In this document: positions 1 to 8,298 of the stretch, piece after piece
Layout of the letters: each line of letters starts with the position of its first letter
Numbering within the stretch: position 1 is the stretch's first letter
Assembly (NCBI RefSeq): GCF_900104415.1
Contig: NZ_FMXR01000006.1
Span: forward strand, 124,001 to 188,000
Reading direction: 5' to 3'
Origin: Eubacterium oxidoreducens
Lineage (GTDB): Bacteria; Bacillota; Clostridia; Lachnospirales; Lachnospiraceae
Length of the DNA: 64,000 nucleotides
Program-made: the position numbers and the translations under genes
The notes under the pieces: generated by a model
The model's input: the letters and a program-made list of their open reading frames with translations, nothing else
Database searches by the model: none
What the model was told of the DNA's origin: nothing

Positions 1-942
1 AAGCGAGCTTAAAGAAATCTCCTCATAACCTGTATTTTTCAAAAGTAAATACGCCTGTTTTTTCAGCTGATCAACGTCTTTTTGGCGCGTTGGCCGATAA
101 ATTGTTCCGGCTTGACAAAATCGGCACCCTCGAATACACCCACGCATAATTTCCAATACAACGCGGTCTTGTGTGATTTTCGTGAACGGAACAATCGGCT
201 TTTCTAAATAAGGAGAATTCGTAACATCTTTAACAACTTGTCTTTGAACCGTATCCGGAATCTCTGCAAAACGCTTTGTCCTCTCACAAATTGTTCCATC
301 CTCGTGATAAGTTACTTCGTACAAGGAAGGTGCATAAATACCGGGAATACAGGCTGCTTTTCGTAAAAATGTTTCTCTAGAATCTCCTTTTGAACGGCTA
401 TCGCGATATACCTTGAATAATTCATCATAAATCACTTCTCCTTCACCTATATAAAACAAATCAAAAAAATCTGCAATCGGTTCCGGATTATAGCTACACG
501 GTCCACCACCGATAACAATCGGATAAGACCAATCTCTATCTTTTGCCCAAAATGGAATCTGGCTTAATTCCAAAATCTGCAAGATGTTTGTATAACACAT
601 TTCATACTGAAGTGTAATACCCAAAAAATCAAAATCTTTTACCGGATCTTGTGATTCTAACGCAAACAAAGGAATCTTATGCGCAAGCAATATTTCATGC
701 AAATCTATCCCCGGAGAAAAAACACGCTCACAATAAATATCTTCCTGCTTATTAAACATTGCATATAAAATCTGCATTCCCAGATGCGACATTCCAATTT
801 CATACAGATCAGGAAAGCACATACAAAATCGTAACATATTCGGAGTTATTTCTTTTTTTACCATATTGACTTCGCTACCTATGTATCTGGTAGGTTTATC
901 AACTTTCATAAGTATATCATCTGATAAAGCCAGCTTAGACAT
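1..942 (-). CDS. Radical SAM protein, TIGR03960-like (3' part outside window)
   Basis: The gene starts at ATG 942 behind an AAAGGA ribosome site and runs off the window, giving about 314 residues without a stop. The N-terminal part resembles a B12-binding-type fold, and the reading frame reaches the radical SAM cluster motif CIRGCRFC near residue 268, inside RGCIRGCRFCQAG. This start and spacing match the TIGR03960 family, which in clostridia is often followed by a DUF2344 partner and RNase G; those would lie outside this window. The exact reaction of the family is not established. It is the next gene after hisIE in the same direction, separated by a 73-nt gap with a hairpin. Confidence 0.8.
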   Translation of the reverse strand, partial: MSKLALSDDILMKVDKPTRYIGSEVNMVKKEITPNMLRFCMCFPDLYEIGMSHLGMQILYAMFNKQEDIYCERVFSPGIDLHEILLAHKIPLFALESQDPVKDFDFLGITLQYEMCYTNILQILELSQIPFWAKDRDWSYPIVIGGGPCSYNPEPIADFFDLFYIGEGEVIYDELFKVYRDSRSKGDSRETFLRKAACIPGIYAPSLYEVTYHEDGTICERTKRFAEIPDTVQRQVVKDVTNSPYLEKPIVPFTKITQDRVVLEIMRGCIRGCRFCQAGTIYRPTRQKDVDQLKKQAYLLLKNTGYEEISLSSL

Positions 943-968
943 CTCTTAAAATCCTTTCTCAATCTAAG

Positions 969-999
969 AATAACTTCTGCCATATAAGCAGAAGTTATT
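969..999 (-). terminator. Hairpin between hisIE and radical SAM gene
   Basis: A perfect 12-bp stem (969-980 with 988-999, 7-nt loop) follows the hisIE stop. There is no good U-run on the minus strand, so it may be a weak terminator or a processing hairpin rather than a strong stop. Confidence 0.4.
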
Positions 1000-1015
1000 T
1001 TAATGTACCATATTT

Positions 1016-2296
1016 TTAGCGACGTGCCAATTCTTGGCAAATATCTTGCCAATCAATCCCCTTTTCTACCATCAATACCATAAGATGATACAAAAGATCT
1101 GAAATCTCGTATTTAATCTCTTCCGGATCCGGATTCTTTGAAGCAATCACAATTTCCGTAGACTCTTCTCCGACTTTCTTAAGAATCTTATCAAGTCCAT
1201 TATCAAACAAGTAATTGGTATAAGAACCCTGCTTAGGATGTTCTTTTCTATCTTCAATTACACGATAAATATTTTCAAAAATCTTTATCGGATTCTTTTC
1301 CACATATTCCTTTTTTACAAGTTCTTGAAAGAAACAACTAACGGCTCCTGTGTGGCAAGCGCTTTTTCCAACCTGTGATACTTTTGCCAAAATTGTATCA
1401 TTATCACAATCAAGGTATAACGCCTTAACATATTGAACATGGCCGGATGTCAATCCTTTTGTCCATAATTCATTTCTTGATCTTGACCAATAAGTCATCT
1501 TACCTAATTTCAGCGTCGTTTCGAATGCTTCTTCATTCATATAAGCTACCATCAAAACCTGATCGGTAATATAATCTTGCACAACAACCGGTATCATTCC
1601 ATCGGAGTTTAGTTTAAACTGGTCCCAAGAAATTGCACATACCAGAGAATCCAGATTAATCCCATTATCCGAGAGATCTTTTTTTAATTTCATGATATCC
1701 GTATTGACATCATTCAAAAATGGTCCGCATACGCCCCATACCTTTTCTTTTTTTAAGATGTCAACGCATCGTTCAAAGGTATACTCTTTCATAAAAACCG
1801 TATAATTAAGATCTGTAATATTCTCAAAAGATGTTGCAGTTGTTTCGTTTAATACAAAAAACTCATCTACGTAATCTACAATTTCTTTTTTCTTAAAGAA
1901 CATATCAACGGTTGCAATCGAAGCAATGATCGTCTCTTTTCCAAAACGCTCTGCACCTTCTTGCGCAAGCTCGATGGCATCAGCTTTTGAACAATTCACA
2001 ATCACCTTGCTTGCACCTGCATATAACAGCTTCTTGATATCATCAAATTTGTTTACATGTCCACCAGCAATAATTGGAATCTCCATAATTCTGGATAATT
2101 CCTTGATAACACTGATATTAATTTCATGTTCCTTATCATCGGTTGAAAGATCAAGAACCATTAGCCGATCCATACCACCATCATTATACATGTGCGCAAT
2201 ATGAAAGATATCACCCATTGATTCATGATCGTCAAAATTCTTAACCGCCTTTCCGTTTTTTAAAAAAATCAAGGCTGTTAAATATTTACTTACCAT
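1016..2296 (-). CDS. hisIE: HisIE with an N-terminal degenerate HisF/HisA-like domain
   Basis: Histidine biosynthesis steps 2 and 3: phosphoribosyl-ATP pyrophosphohydrolase (HisE) and phosphoribosyl-AMP cyclohydrolase (HisI). The HisI domain spans about residues 217-325, with the metal-site DCDND at 296-300 and CHTGAVSC at 314-321. HisE follows at about 338-426 with GEEST and EISDLLYH. Residues 1 to about 215 look like a shortened HisF/HisA TIM barrel (FLKNGKAVKN aligns with the HisF start), but the two catalytic aspartates of HisF appear replaced by F and I, so it is probably not an active cyclase. Ordinary HisIE is about 200 residues. It is the last gene of the operon, 3 nt after hisB. Confidence 0.9.
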   Translation of the reverse strand: MVSKYLTALIFLKNGKAVKNFDDHESMGDIFHIAHMYNDGGMDRLMVLDLSTDDKEHEINISVIKELSRIMEIPIIAGGHVNKFDDIKKLLYAGASKVIVNCSKADAIELAQEGAERFGKETIIASIATVDMFFKKKEIVDYVDEFFVLNETTATSFENITDLNYTVFMKEYTFERCVDILKKEKVWGVCGPFLNDVNTDIMKLKKDLSDNGINLDSLVCAISWDQFKLNSDGMIPVVVQDYITDQVLMVAYMNEEAFETTLKLGKMTYWSRSRNELWTKGLTSGHVQYVKALYLDCDNDTILAKVSQVGKSACHTGAVSCFFQELVKKEYVEKNPIKIFENIYRVIEDRKEHPKQGSYTNYLFDNGLDKILKKVGEESTEIVIASKNPDPEEIKYEISDLLYHLMVLMVEKGIDWQDICQELARR

Positions 2297-2299
2297 TTC

Positions 2300-2893
2300 T
2301 TATAAACTACCTTTCGTAGATAAAATATCTGTAACACGCTTATCAATTGAGCTTGCTTCATCCAAAGCCCGACCAAAAGCTTTAAATACGGCTTCTATCT
2401 TATGATGATCATTTCTACCGGACAAAATCTTAATGTGTAAATTCATACCGGCAGCATAACTTATGGAATAAAAGAATTCCCGTACCATTTGAGTATCCAT
2501 ATCGCCAACCATATCGTGTTCAAATTCGCCTTCAAAAGCAAAATATGGTCTACCGGATAAATCAATCGCACAAAGCACCAACGTTTCATCCATTGGAATA
2601 ATACTACTTCCAAAACGCCGAATACCCTTTTTATCACCTAAGGCATTTTTTATAGCCTTGCCCAATACAATACCAACATCTTCAATACTATGGTGACAAT
2701 CGACTTTTAAATCACCTTTGCACTTGGCTTTTAAATCAAAGAATCCATGTCTGGCAAAACCATCTAGCATATGATCAAAAAAACCGATTCCGGTATTCAG
2801 CTCAGCCGTACCTGCGCCGTCTATATTAAGCGTAATCTCAATATCCGTCTCTTTTGTCTTTCTGCTTTCGTTTGCAATTCGTTCCAAATTCAT
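2300..2893 (-). CDS. hisB: Imidazoleglycerol-phosphate dehydratase
   Basis: HisB removes water from imidazoleglycerol phosphate to give imidazole-acetol phosphate. The 197-residue monofunctional form carries the family's manganese-binding motifs: FFDHMLDGFARHG near residue 40, HHSIEDVGIVLGKA near 70 and DHHKIEAVFKAFGRAL near 165. The N-terminal histidinol phosphatase domain of the enterobacterial enzyme is absent, as usual in Firmicutes. It lies 15 nt after hisD and directly before hisIE. Confidence 0.97.
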   Translation of the reverse strand: MNLERIANESRKTKETDIEITLNIDGAGTAELNTGIGFFDHMLDGFARHGFFDLKAKCKGDLKVDCHHSIEDVGIVLGKAIKNALGDKKGIRRFGSSIIPMDETLVLCAIDLSGRPYFAFEGEFEHDMVGDMDTQMVREFFYSISYAAGMNLHIKILSGRNDHHKIEAVFKAFGRALDEASSIDKRVTDILSTKGSL

Positions 2894-2908
2894 AACCTCG
2901 CTTCAACT

Positions 2909-4207
2909 CTATTCGTTGTCTTCAAATCTAACTTTAATCGAATTCGCATGAGCCGTCAACTGTTCGCACTCAGCAAATTGTACGATATCTTTGTAGATTG
3001 GCTCTAATGCTTCTTTCGAATATGAAATAATAGAGGATTTTTTTATAAAATCATCTACGGATAATGGTGAAAAAAACTTAGCAGTTCCATTCGTCGGAAG
3101 AACATGATTTGGACCTGCAAAATAATCTCCCAGTGGTTCTGAAGAATATGGACCTAGGAAAATAGCTCCTGCATTTTTGATTTTTGTCATTATTTCAAAT
3201 GGGTTATCCATAACAATTTCAAGATGCTCAGACGCAATTTCATTAGCGGTATCAATTGCCTGCTCAAGGGTTTGAGCAACCAGAATATATCCATAGTTAT
3301 CCAATGATTTATTGATGATTTCTTTTCTTGATAATTCATTCGCAAATTTTTCAACCTCTGCGGATACTTCATTTGCAAGTCTCTCGCTGGTTGTAATTAA
3401 GATTGCAGATGCCAATTCATCATGTTCTGCCTGCGAAAGTAAATCAGCCGCAACAAAGCGCGCATTTGCTGTTTCATCCGCTAAGACCAGTATTTCAGAA
3501 GGACCGGCAATCGAATCAATACTCACATAACCAAATACCGCTTTTTTCGCTAAGGCTACAAAAATATTTCCAGGTCCTACAATTTTATCGGTTTTTGGAA
3601 TTGTAGCGGTACCAAATGCAAGTGCTGCGATAGCTTGTGCACCACCTGTTTTATATATTTCATCCACACCGGCTTCATGCGCAGCAACAAGTGTGGAAGG
3701 ATTAACCTTACCATCTTTTCCGGGCGGAGTTGTCATAACAATCTTATCCACACCGGCCACCTTTGCCGGTAATACATTCATTAATACCGAAGATGGGTAG
3801 ACTGCTTTTCCTCCCGGAACATAAACACCAACAACACCAAGTGGTGTCACTTTTTGACCTAAAATAATTCCATTGTCTTGCGAATCAAACCAACTGTATT
3901 GGCGTTGTTTTTCGTGATAACTTTTTATATTTACCATCGCCTTACGAATCACGTCAATAAGTTTTGAATCCACTTTTTTATATGCTTCTTCAATCTCACT
4001 TTGAGTCACAAGCAAATCATTTGCCTTCATCGCTACGCCATCAAATTTTTCTGTATATTCCAAAATGGCTTTATCGCCATTTTCTTTTACATTTTGTACA
4101 ATTTCATTCACACTGCTTTCGTAACTTCCATAATTATTTGGACTACGTTTAAGCAAAGAGTTTAAAATATCATTTGTTGTATCTTTGGTAAGTTTTAAGA
4201 TTCTCAT
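2909..4207 (-). CDS. hisD: Histidinol dehydrogenase
   Basis: Catalyses the last two steps of histidine synthesis, histidinol to histidine with two NAD+. Family motifs include GPGNIFVALAKK, AEHDELASAIL and HVLPTNGTAKFFSPL. I place the start at ATG 4207 (MRILKLTK), which is 8 nt after a GAGG site; an ATG two codons earlier sits too close to that site. Length 432 residues is normal. It lies between hisG (20 nt upstream) and hisB. Confidence 0.96.
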   Translation of the reverse strand: MRILKLTKDTTNDILNSLLKRSPNNYGSYESSVNEIVQNVKENGDKAILEYTEKFDGVAMKANDLLVTQSEIEEAYKKVDSKLIDVIRKAMVNIKSYHEKQRQYSWFDSQDNGIILGQKVTPLGVVGVYVPGGKAVYPSSVLMNVLPAKVAGVDKIVMTTPPGKDGKVNPSTLVAAHEAGVDEIYKTGGAQAIAALAFGTATIPKTDKIVGPGNIFVALAKKAVFGYVSIDSIAGPSEILVLADETANARFVAADLLSQAEHDELASAILITTSERLANEVSAEVEKFANELSRKEIINKSLDNYGYILVAQTLEQAIDTANEIASEHLEIVMDNPFEIMTKIKNAGAIFLGPYSSEPLGDYFAGPNHVLPTNGTAKFFSPLSVDDFIKKSSIISYSKEALEPIYKDIVQFAECEQLTAHANSIKVRFEDNE

Positions 4208-4227
4208 GAACATTTCCTCGATTCTTT

Positions 4228-4872
4228 TTATAATACTTTTTTCAAATCTTCAATCAGTTTAACAATACGTTTGTTTTCCATACGCATACTAACCTGATTA
4301 ACAACCATACGTGCAGATAACGGGCATACTTCTTCTAAGACTTCAAGACCGTTTTCCCGAAGTGTAGAACCTGTTTCTACAATATCCACAATCACATCAG
4401 ATAATCCTACTATTGGCGCTAATTCAATGGAACCATTTAATTTAATCAATTCAACTGTCTGATTTTTTTTATTAAAAAAATAATCTTTAGCAATCACAGG
4501 ATATTTGGTTGCTACACGAATCTGTTCGTGGTGCCTTAAAAGTTCCTTTGCACTTGCCGGTCCACATACACACATACGGCATTTTCCAAAGCCAAGATCC
4601 AAAACCTCATAAATATCACGTTGTTCCTGCAATAAGGTGTCTTTTCCGACAACACCGATATCTGCAGCACCATATTCAACATATGTTGGGACATCCGGTC
4701 CTTTTGCCAAAAAGAAACGCATTTTCATTTCTTCGTTTACAAATATCAACTTTCTAGTATCTTTATCTTTCATTTCCTGGCAGGTAATTCCGACTTTTTC
4801 AAACATTTCCAGTGTTTTATCTGCCAATCTTCCTTTTCCAAGTGCAAAGGTTAAATATCGTTCTTTCCCCAT
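4228..4872 (-). CDS. hisG: ATP phosphoribosyltransferase, short catalytic subunit
   Basis: First and committed step of histidine synthesis, joining ATP and PRPP. At 214 residues it is the short form, lacking the C-terminal ACT-like regulatory domain, and so needs HisZ, whose gene is immediately upstream. Visible motifs are the N-terminal FALGKGRLADK and the PRPP-loop region DIVETGSTLRENGLEVLE near residue 165. The start codon directly follows the hisZ stop, implying translational coupling and the expected hetero-oligomer. Confidence 0.96.
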   Translation of the reverse strand: MGKERYLTFALGKGRLADKTLEMFEKVGITCQEMKDKDTRKLIFVNEEMKMRFFLAKGPDVPTYVEYGAADIGVVGKDTLLQEQRDIYEVLDLGFGKCRMCVCGPASAKELLRHHEQIRVATKYPVIAKDYFFNKKNQTVELIKLNGSIELAPIVGLSDVIVDIVETGSTLRENGLEVLEEVCPLSARMVVNQVSMRMENKRIVKLIEDLKKVL

Positions 4873-6069
4873 TTATTTATCCTCATCTAATCTTATAATT
4901 GTGTCAAAATTATTGACTTTCATATATTCGTTATATTCTTCTTGCGAAACTTTCGAAGAAATCAGAAGCAATTCTACATTTTCATCTTTGCTGCGGTGTT
5001 CATTTGCAATCGAAATAGCCTCTTTTAAATGCTCTTTTGAATACATAATCAAAAGGCGATTTTTACGTCTTGGAAATTCCTTTTTCTGGTTATTTAAAGC
5101 CATCATAATTTGATCTACAACTATGGCAAAACCAATTGCAGGTGCATCTTTTCCAAAATGTCCGATCAGATTATCATAGCGTCCACCTTTCGCAATCGGT
5201 TCTCCGCTACCAAAAGAATAAGCGTTAAATATAACACCGGTATAATAATCATGCATTTCCGGCATTCCCGGGTCAAAAGAAACATACTGTGTAACTCCAT
5301 AAAGCTTTAGCACTTCATAAATATCATGCAGACGATGAATGGCTTCTTTTACATTTGGATATTTTTGGGCAAACGGTAAGAGCTTTAAGATGGATTCCCC
5401 ATCCGGATAAAGATCGCCTATTCTTGCAAATAATTCTTTTAAATCCGCATCTAATTTTAGCGGTTCAAGCAATTCTTTCACTCCCCAGAAATTACGATTT
5501 AAAATCAAATCGGTTATCCGGTCGGTTAATTCTTCACCCAGATTTGTTGCTTTCACAAGACCTTCAAAGAATCCAGCATGTCCAATGCTGATTTGAAACT
5601 CATCCAATCCGGCACTCAAAAGTGCATGAATCATCATCATAATCATCTCTGCATCGCCATCAACATGCGCATTGTTGATAAGTTCTGCCCCAACCTGTGT
5701 TACTTCTTTTAGACGTCCTTGATAACTTGAATTATTGACGAACGTATTCCCTAAATAATACATACGAATCGGCATTTTGGATTCCGGATAATATTTGCTG
5801 ACACATCTTGCGATTGAAGGTGTAATATCCGGTCGAATCACCATCGTATTACCTTCCTGATCAAACAGTTTGTACATATTCTTCGAAGATACGGAACCCA
5901 CTTGCGAATTAAATACATCAAAAAACTCCAACGTAGGTGTCTGGATCGGATGATATCCAAACCGTCTTAAAACCTTTCGAAATTGATGCTCTAAATATAG
6001 CTTATTTTCACATTGTTCATTATAAAGATCACGAACACCATCCGGTGTATGTAGTATGTTTTTTTTCAT
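4873..6069 (-). CDS. hisZ: ATP phosphoribosyltransferase regulatory subunit
   Basis: HisZ is a histidyl-tRNA synthetase paralogue without aminoacylation activity that binds short HisG and carries histidine feedback. The class II core is visible: DGVRDLYNEQ near the N-terminus, VIRPDITPSIARC (motif 2 region) and GGRYDNLIGHFG near residue 290. I choose ATG 6069 (MKKNILHTPDG), five bases after a perfect GGAGG; an in-frame ATG 15 nt upstream lies before the site. It is the first gene of the his operon, about 50 nt downstream of a near-consensus promoter. Confidence 0.93.
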   Translation of the reverse strand: MKKNILHTPDGVRDLYNEQCENKLYLEHQFRKVLRRFGYHPIQTPTLEFFDVFNSQVGSVSSKNMYKLFDQEGNTMVIRPDITPSIARCVSKYYPESKMPIRMYYLGNTFVNNSSYQGRLKEVTQVGAELINNAHVDGDAEMIMMMIHALLSAGLDEFQISIGHAGFFEGLVKATNLGEELTDRITDLILNRNFWGVKELLEPLKLDADLKELFARIGDLYPDGESILKLLPFAQKYPNVKEAIHRLHDIYEVLKLYGVTQYVSFDPGMPEMHDYYTGVIFNAYSFGSGEPIAKGGRYDNLIGHFGKDAPAIGFAIVVDQIMMALNNQKKEFPRRKNRLLIMYSKEHLKEAISIANEHRSKDENVELLLISSKVSQEEYNEYMKVNNFDTIIRLDEDK

Positions 6070-6090
6070 ATTTCCTCCAAACACTTTAGT

Positions 6091-6108
6091 GTGCTAATAT
6101 GCTAACAC
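6091..6108. promoter_or_regulatory. Possible operator between his promoter and hisZ
   Basis: Just downstream of the predicted his start point is GTGCTAATATGCTAACAC, with TGCTAA repeated directly and an imperfect palindromic outline. A regulator bound here would block early elongation. A TrpR/YerC-like repressor is a guess; there is no T-box in the short leader. Confidence 0.3.
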
Positions 6109-6122
6109 GTTAAAACAATTCA

Positions 6123-6151
6123 ATTATATGGGATGTCCATATAAAAGTCAA
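6123..6151 (-). promoter_or_regulatory. Promoter of the his operon
   Basis: On the minus strand TTGACT and TATAAT are separated by exactly 17 nt. The -35 box overlaps the recU stop codon, so the his genes can be transcribed independently of the genes upstream. Confidence 0.75.
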
Positions 6152-6681
6152 TCCCGCTCCTTTAAATCTTTCGCCATCATATCCAGATAAGGAACATACA
6201 ACTGATTTTTAGCTGAAAAGAAATACTCTGGCGTAAGTTCATCCTTTCGAAAGCTTTTTCTTCCGCCATCTTCCATGCGTTTCCAAAAAGCAGCCAATTC
6301 TCGAAATCTAAGATAATAAAGTTCTCCGGTCTTGGTATAATTAATGATAAAAAAAGCAATCCCCTTTTGTGCTTCAAATTCTTTCATAAACTGCACCTGA
6401 TGTGCATGAATGTTTTGAAGCGGAAATGTGTTTGTTGCGCTCTCTTTTGCATCAAAACACACCGGAATGCCTTGTACTACGCCAATATAATCTACCGTAC
6501 TTTTTTGATCAAAATATGCCAGAGTAATATGTCGTTTCTCTTTATCAATTTTAATCGGCGTAATTGGTGTTGGAACTTTTTGAACAAGGCAAAGATGACT
6601 TTCTTCATATTTTTCATTTGTTTTATTAATCAGATCTTCAAGTGTTGAACCTCTAAGACCTCTTGAATTCCATGTTGCCAT
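6148..6681 (-). CDS. recU: Holliday junction resolvase RecU
   Basis: RecU cleaves Holliday junctions in Firmicutes, here in the same genome region as RuvAB (33 kb). The 177-residue protein starts with the WNSRGLRGSTLEDLIN motif. Its nuclease core is near residues 82-100, with VDYIGVVQGIPVCFDAKES; the usual E-x-K is D-A-K here, a conservative change. It lacks the longer N-terminal tail seen in the Bacillus protein (about 206 residues). An AGAGGA site precedes the ATG. Confidence 0.88.
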   Translation of the reverse strand: MATWNSRGLRGSTLEDLINKTNEKYEESHLCLVQKVPTPITPIKIDKEKRHITLAYFDQKSTVDYIGVVQGIPVCFDAKESATNTFPLQNIHAHQVQFMKEFEAQKGIAFFIINYTKTGELYYLRFRELAAFWKRMEDGGRKSFRKDELTPEYFFSAKNQLYVPYLDMMAKDLKERD

Positions 6682-6694
6682 AACGTCCTCTTAT

Positions 6695-7339
6695 CTAGGT
6701 ATACTTTCGATTCGGTAACAATGATTTATCGTAAACGATTTTAGCCATCTCTATCAAATCAACTTGCTCTTTTGTAATTTCAAAAATGTTCAAAGCACAA
6801 TTTGGTTGTTTAAGATTCCATAAATCTCCTATGGATTTATGACAAAGATAAGCTATAAAGGAACGAATAATTGCTCCGTGACAAACAATTAGAACATGCT
6901 CATAGCGTTCCATATCCTGAGCTATTTTTTCCTGATAAAACGCATCAATTCTTTGAAAAGCTTCTTCATAACTTTCCATTCCTTCCTCCGGAACAAATGC
7001 ATCCGGTTCAACAAAAAAACGATGCATATTTTTATATTCCGGCTTTGTCGCTATTTGAGCCAGTTCAATACCTTCATATTTTCCAAAATCCATTTCTCTT
7101 ATGCGTTGGTCCGTTTCGATAGGAACGCTTCCTTTTGATAAGATTTGTGCTGTTTTAAGCGCTCTTATATACGGTGATGAATAGATATAATCAAATTTTA
7201 TTCCGGCTTTTTCAATTCCTTCTAATGTCTTATAGGCTAAATCAATCCCATTTTGATTTAGCTTAATATCCGCAGAACCCTGAATTCTGCCTTCTTTATT
7301 CCAATCGGTTTCTCCGTGACGCATTAAATATAAACGCAT
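6695..7339 (-). CDS. Histidine phosphatase family protein (phosphoglycerate mutase-like)
   Basis: A cytosolic phosphatase of the branch-1 histidine phosphatase superfamily. The phospho-accepting histidine is in LMRHGETDWNKEGRIQG at residues 6-21, the conserved glutamate in REMDFGKYEG near 85, and the second histidine in VCHGAIIRSF near 155. The substrate cannot be told from sequence; related proteins act on sugar phosphates or alpha-ribazole phosphate. It is 14 nt from recU and the RluA gene in one run. Confidence 0.88.
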   Translation of the reverse strand: MRLYLMRHGETDWNKEGRIQGSADIKLNQNGIDLAYKTLEGIEKAGIKFDYIYSSPYIRALKTAQILSKGSVPIETDQRIREMDFGKYEGIELAQIATKPEYKNMHRFFVEPDAFVPEEGMESYEEAFQRIDAFYQEKIAQDMERYEHVLIVCHGAIIRSFIAYLCHKSIGDLWNLKQPNCALNIFEITKEQVDLIEMAKIVYDKSLLPNRKYT

Positions 7340-7353
7340 AATAAGTATTGCTC

Positions 7354-8295
7354 CTAATAATTATTGATTGTATTTAACAGTTGTTTAAAGTCATCCGGAA
7401 TCGGTGCCTGAAACACTTTTCCGTTTTCTGCTATCATTTCATATGCATGTAACATCTGCCGTTTTATGGGGGTTTTTTTTCCGTTTATTAAAATCACTCC
7501 CGGTCCGTGATATTTCAAATCACCAATAATCGGATGTCCGACAGAAGACAGATGTGCTCTGATTTGGTGTGTTTTTCCGGTTATCAAATGAACTTTCAAC
7601 AAAGTATAAGCTCCATATCTTTCTAGCGGTTCATATTCTGTCACTATTCGTTTGCTTCCGCTTACTTGCGAATCGGTAATAGATACACGATTTTTCTTTT
7701 CGTCTTTGGTCAAATAACCATCTAGTATGAATTTGTCTGAAACATCACCTTTCACAATACTTAGATAATATTTTTCTATTGTTCTTTCTTTTAGAGCTTT
7801 CGAATAATTCTGAAGTCCTTTTAATGTTTTACCAAATAATAAAAGCCCCGATGTATTTCGATCCAGGCGATTGACCACAGACGGCCGAAAGGAGGAAAGT
7901 TCACTCGATGTCAGCGCACCGGATTCAAGAAGATATCCAATCATATACTCATTTGCTGAAACGTCCGATGCGTTTGCTTTTTGTGAAAGCATTCCGGCCG
8001 GTTTATTAAGTACCAGCAAATCCAAATCTTCATAAAGAATATCCAGCTTCGTGGTTGGATATTCACAAGCTATCTTTTTTGAAAACTTTAAAAACGTTTC
8101 CTCAGAAAAAAAGATTTGAATCCTATCATTGATTTGCAATAGTTCCTGTCCGGATGCTTTTTTCTTGTTTAAAGTTATATTCTTTTTTCGAAGCATTTTG
8201 TATAGGAATCCTTTCGAAGCATTTGGTAGATATTTTACTAAGAATTTATCCATCCTTTGTCCAGCTTCATTTGGTCCAACCTGAAATTCTTTCAT
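7354..8295 (-). CDS. RluA-family RNA pseudouridine synthase
   Basis: Converts uridine to pseudouridine in 23S rRNA or tRNA. An N-terminal S4 domain (about residues 12-70) is followed by the catalytic domain, with the active aspartate in VNRLDRNTSGLLLFGK near residue 145 and the C-terminal TGKTHQIRAHLSSVGHPI near 240. Length of 313 residues fits the RluC/RluD group, but the modified position cannot be assigned from sequence. It lies three bases after the YgiQ gene. Confidence 0.92.
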   Translation of the reverse strand: MKEFQVGPNEAGQRMDKFLVKYLPNASKGFLYKMLRKKNITLNKKKASGQELLQINDRIQIFFSEETFLKFSKKIACEYPTTKLDILYEDLDLLVLNKPAGMLSQKANASDVSANEYMIGYLLESGALTSSELSSFRPSVVNRLDRNTSGLLLFGKTLKGLQNYSKALKERTIEKYYLSIVKGDVSDKFILDGYLTKDEKKNRVSITDSQVSGSKRIVTEYEPLERYGAYTLLKVHLITGKTHQIRAHLSSVGHPIIGDLKYHGPGVILINGKKTPIKRQMLHAYEMIAENGKVFQAPIPDDFKQLLNTINNY

Positions 8296-8298
8296 CGT

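Noticed and set aside
4637-5113. A 158-codon plus-strand open frame opposite hisG/hisZ
   Set aside because: Both minus-strand genes are certain; the antisense frame has no recognisable domain and crosses their junction.
6070-6147. T-box riboswitch in front of the his operon
   Set aside because: The leader is under 60 nt, with no specifier stem or conserved T-box sequence.
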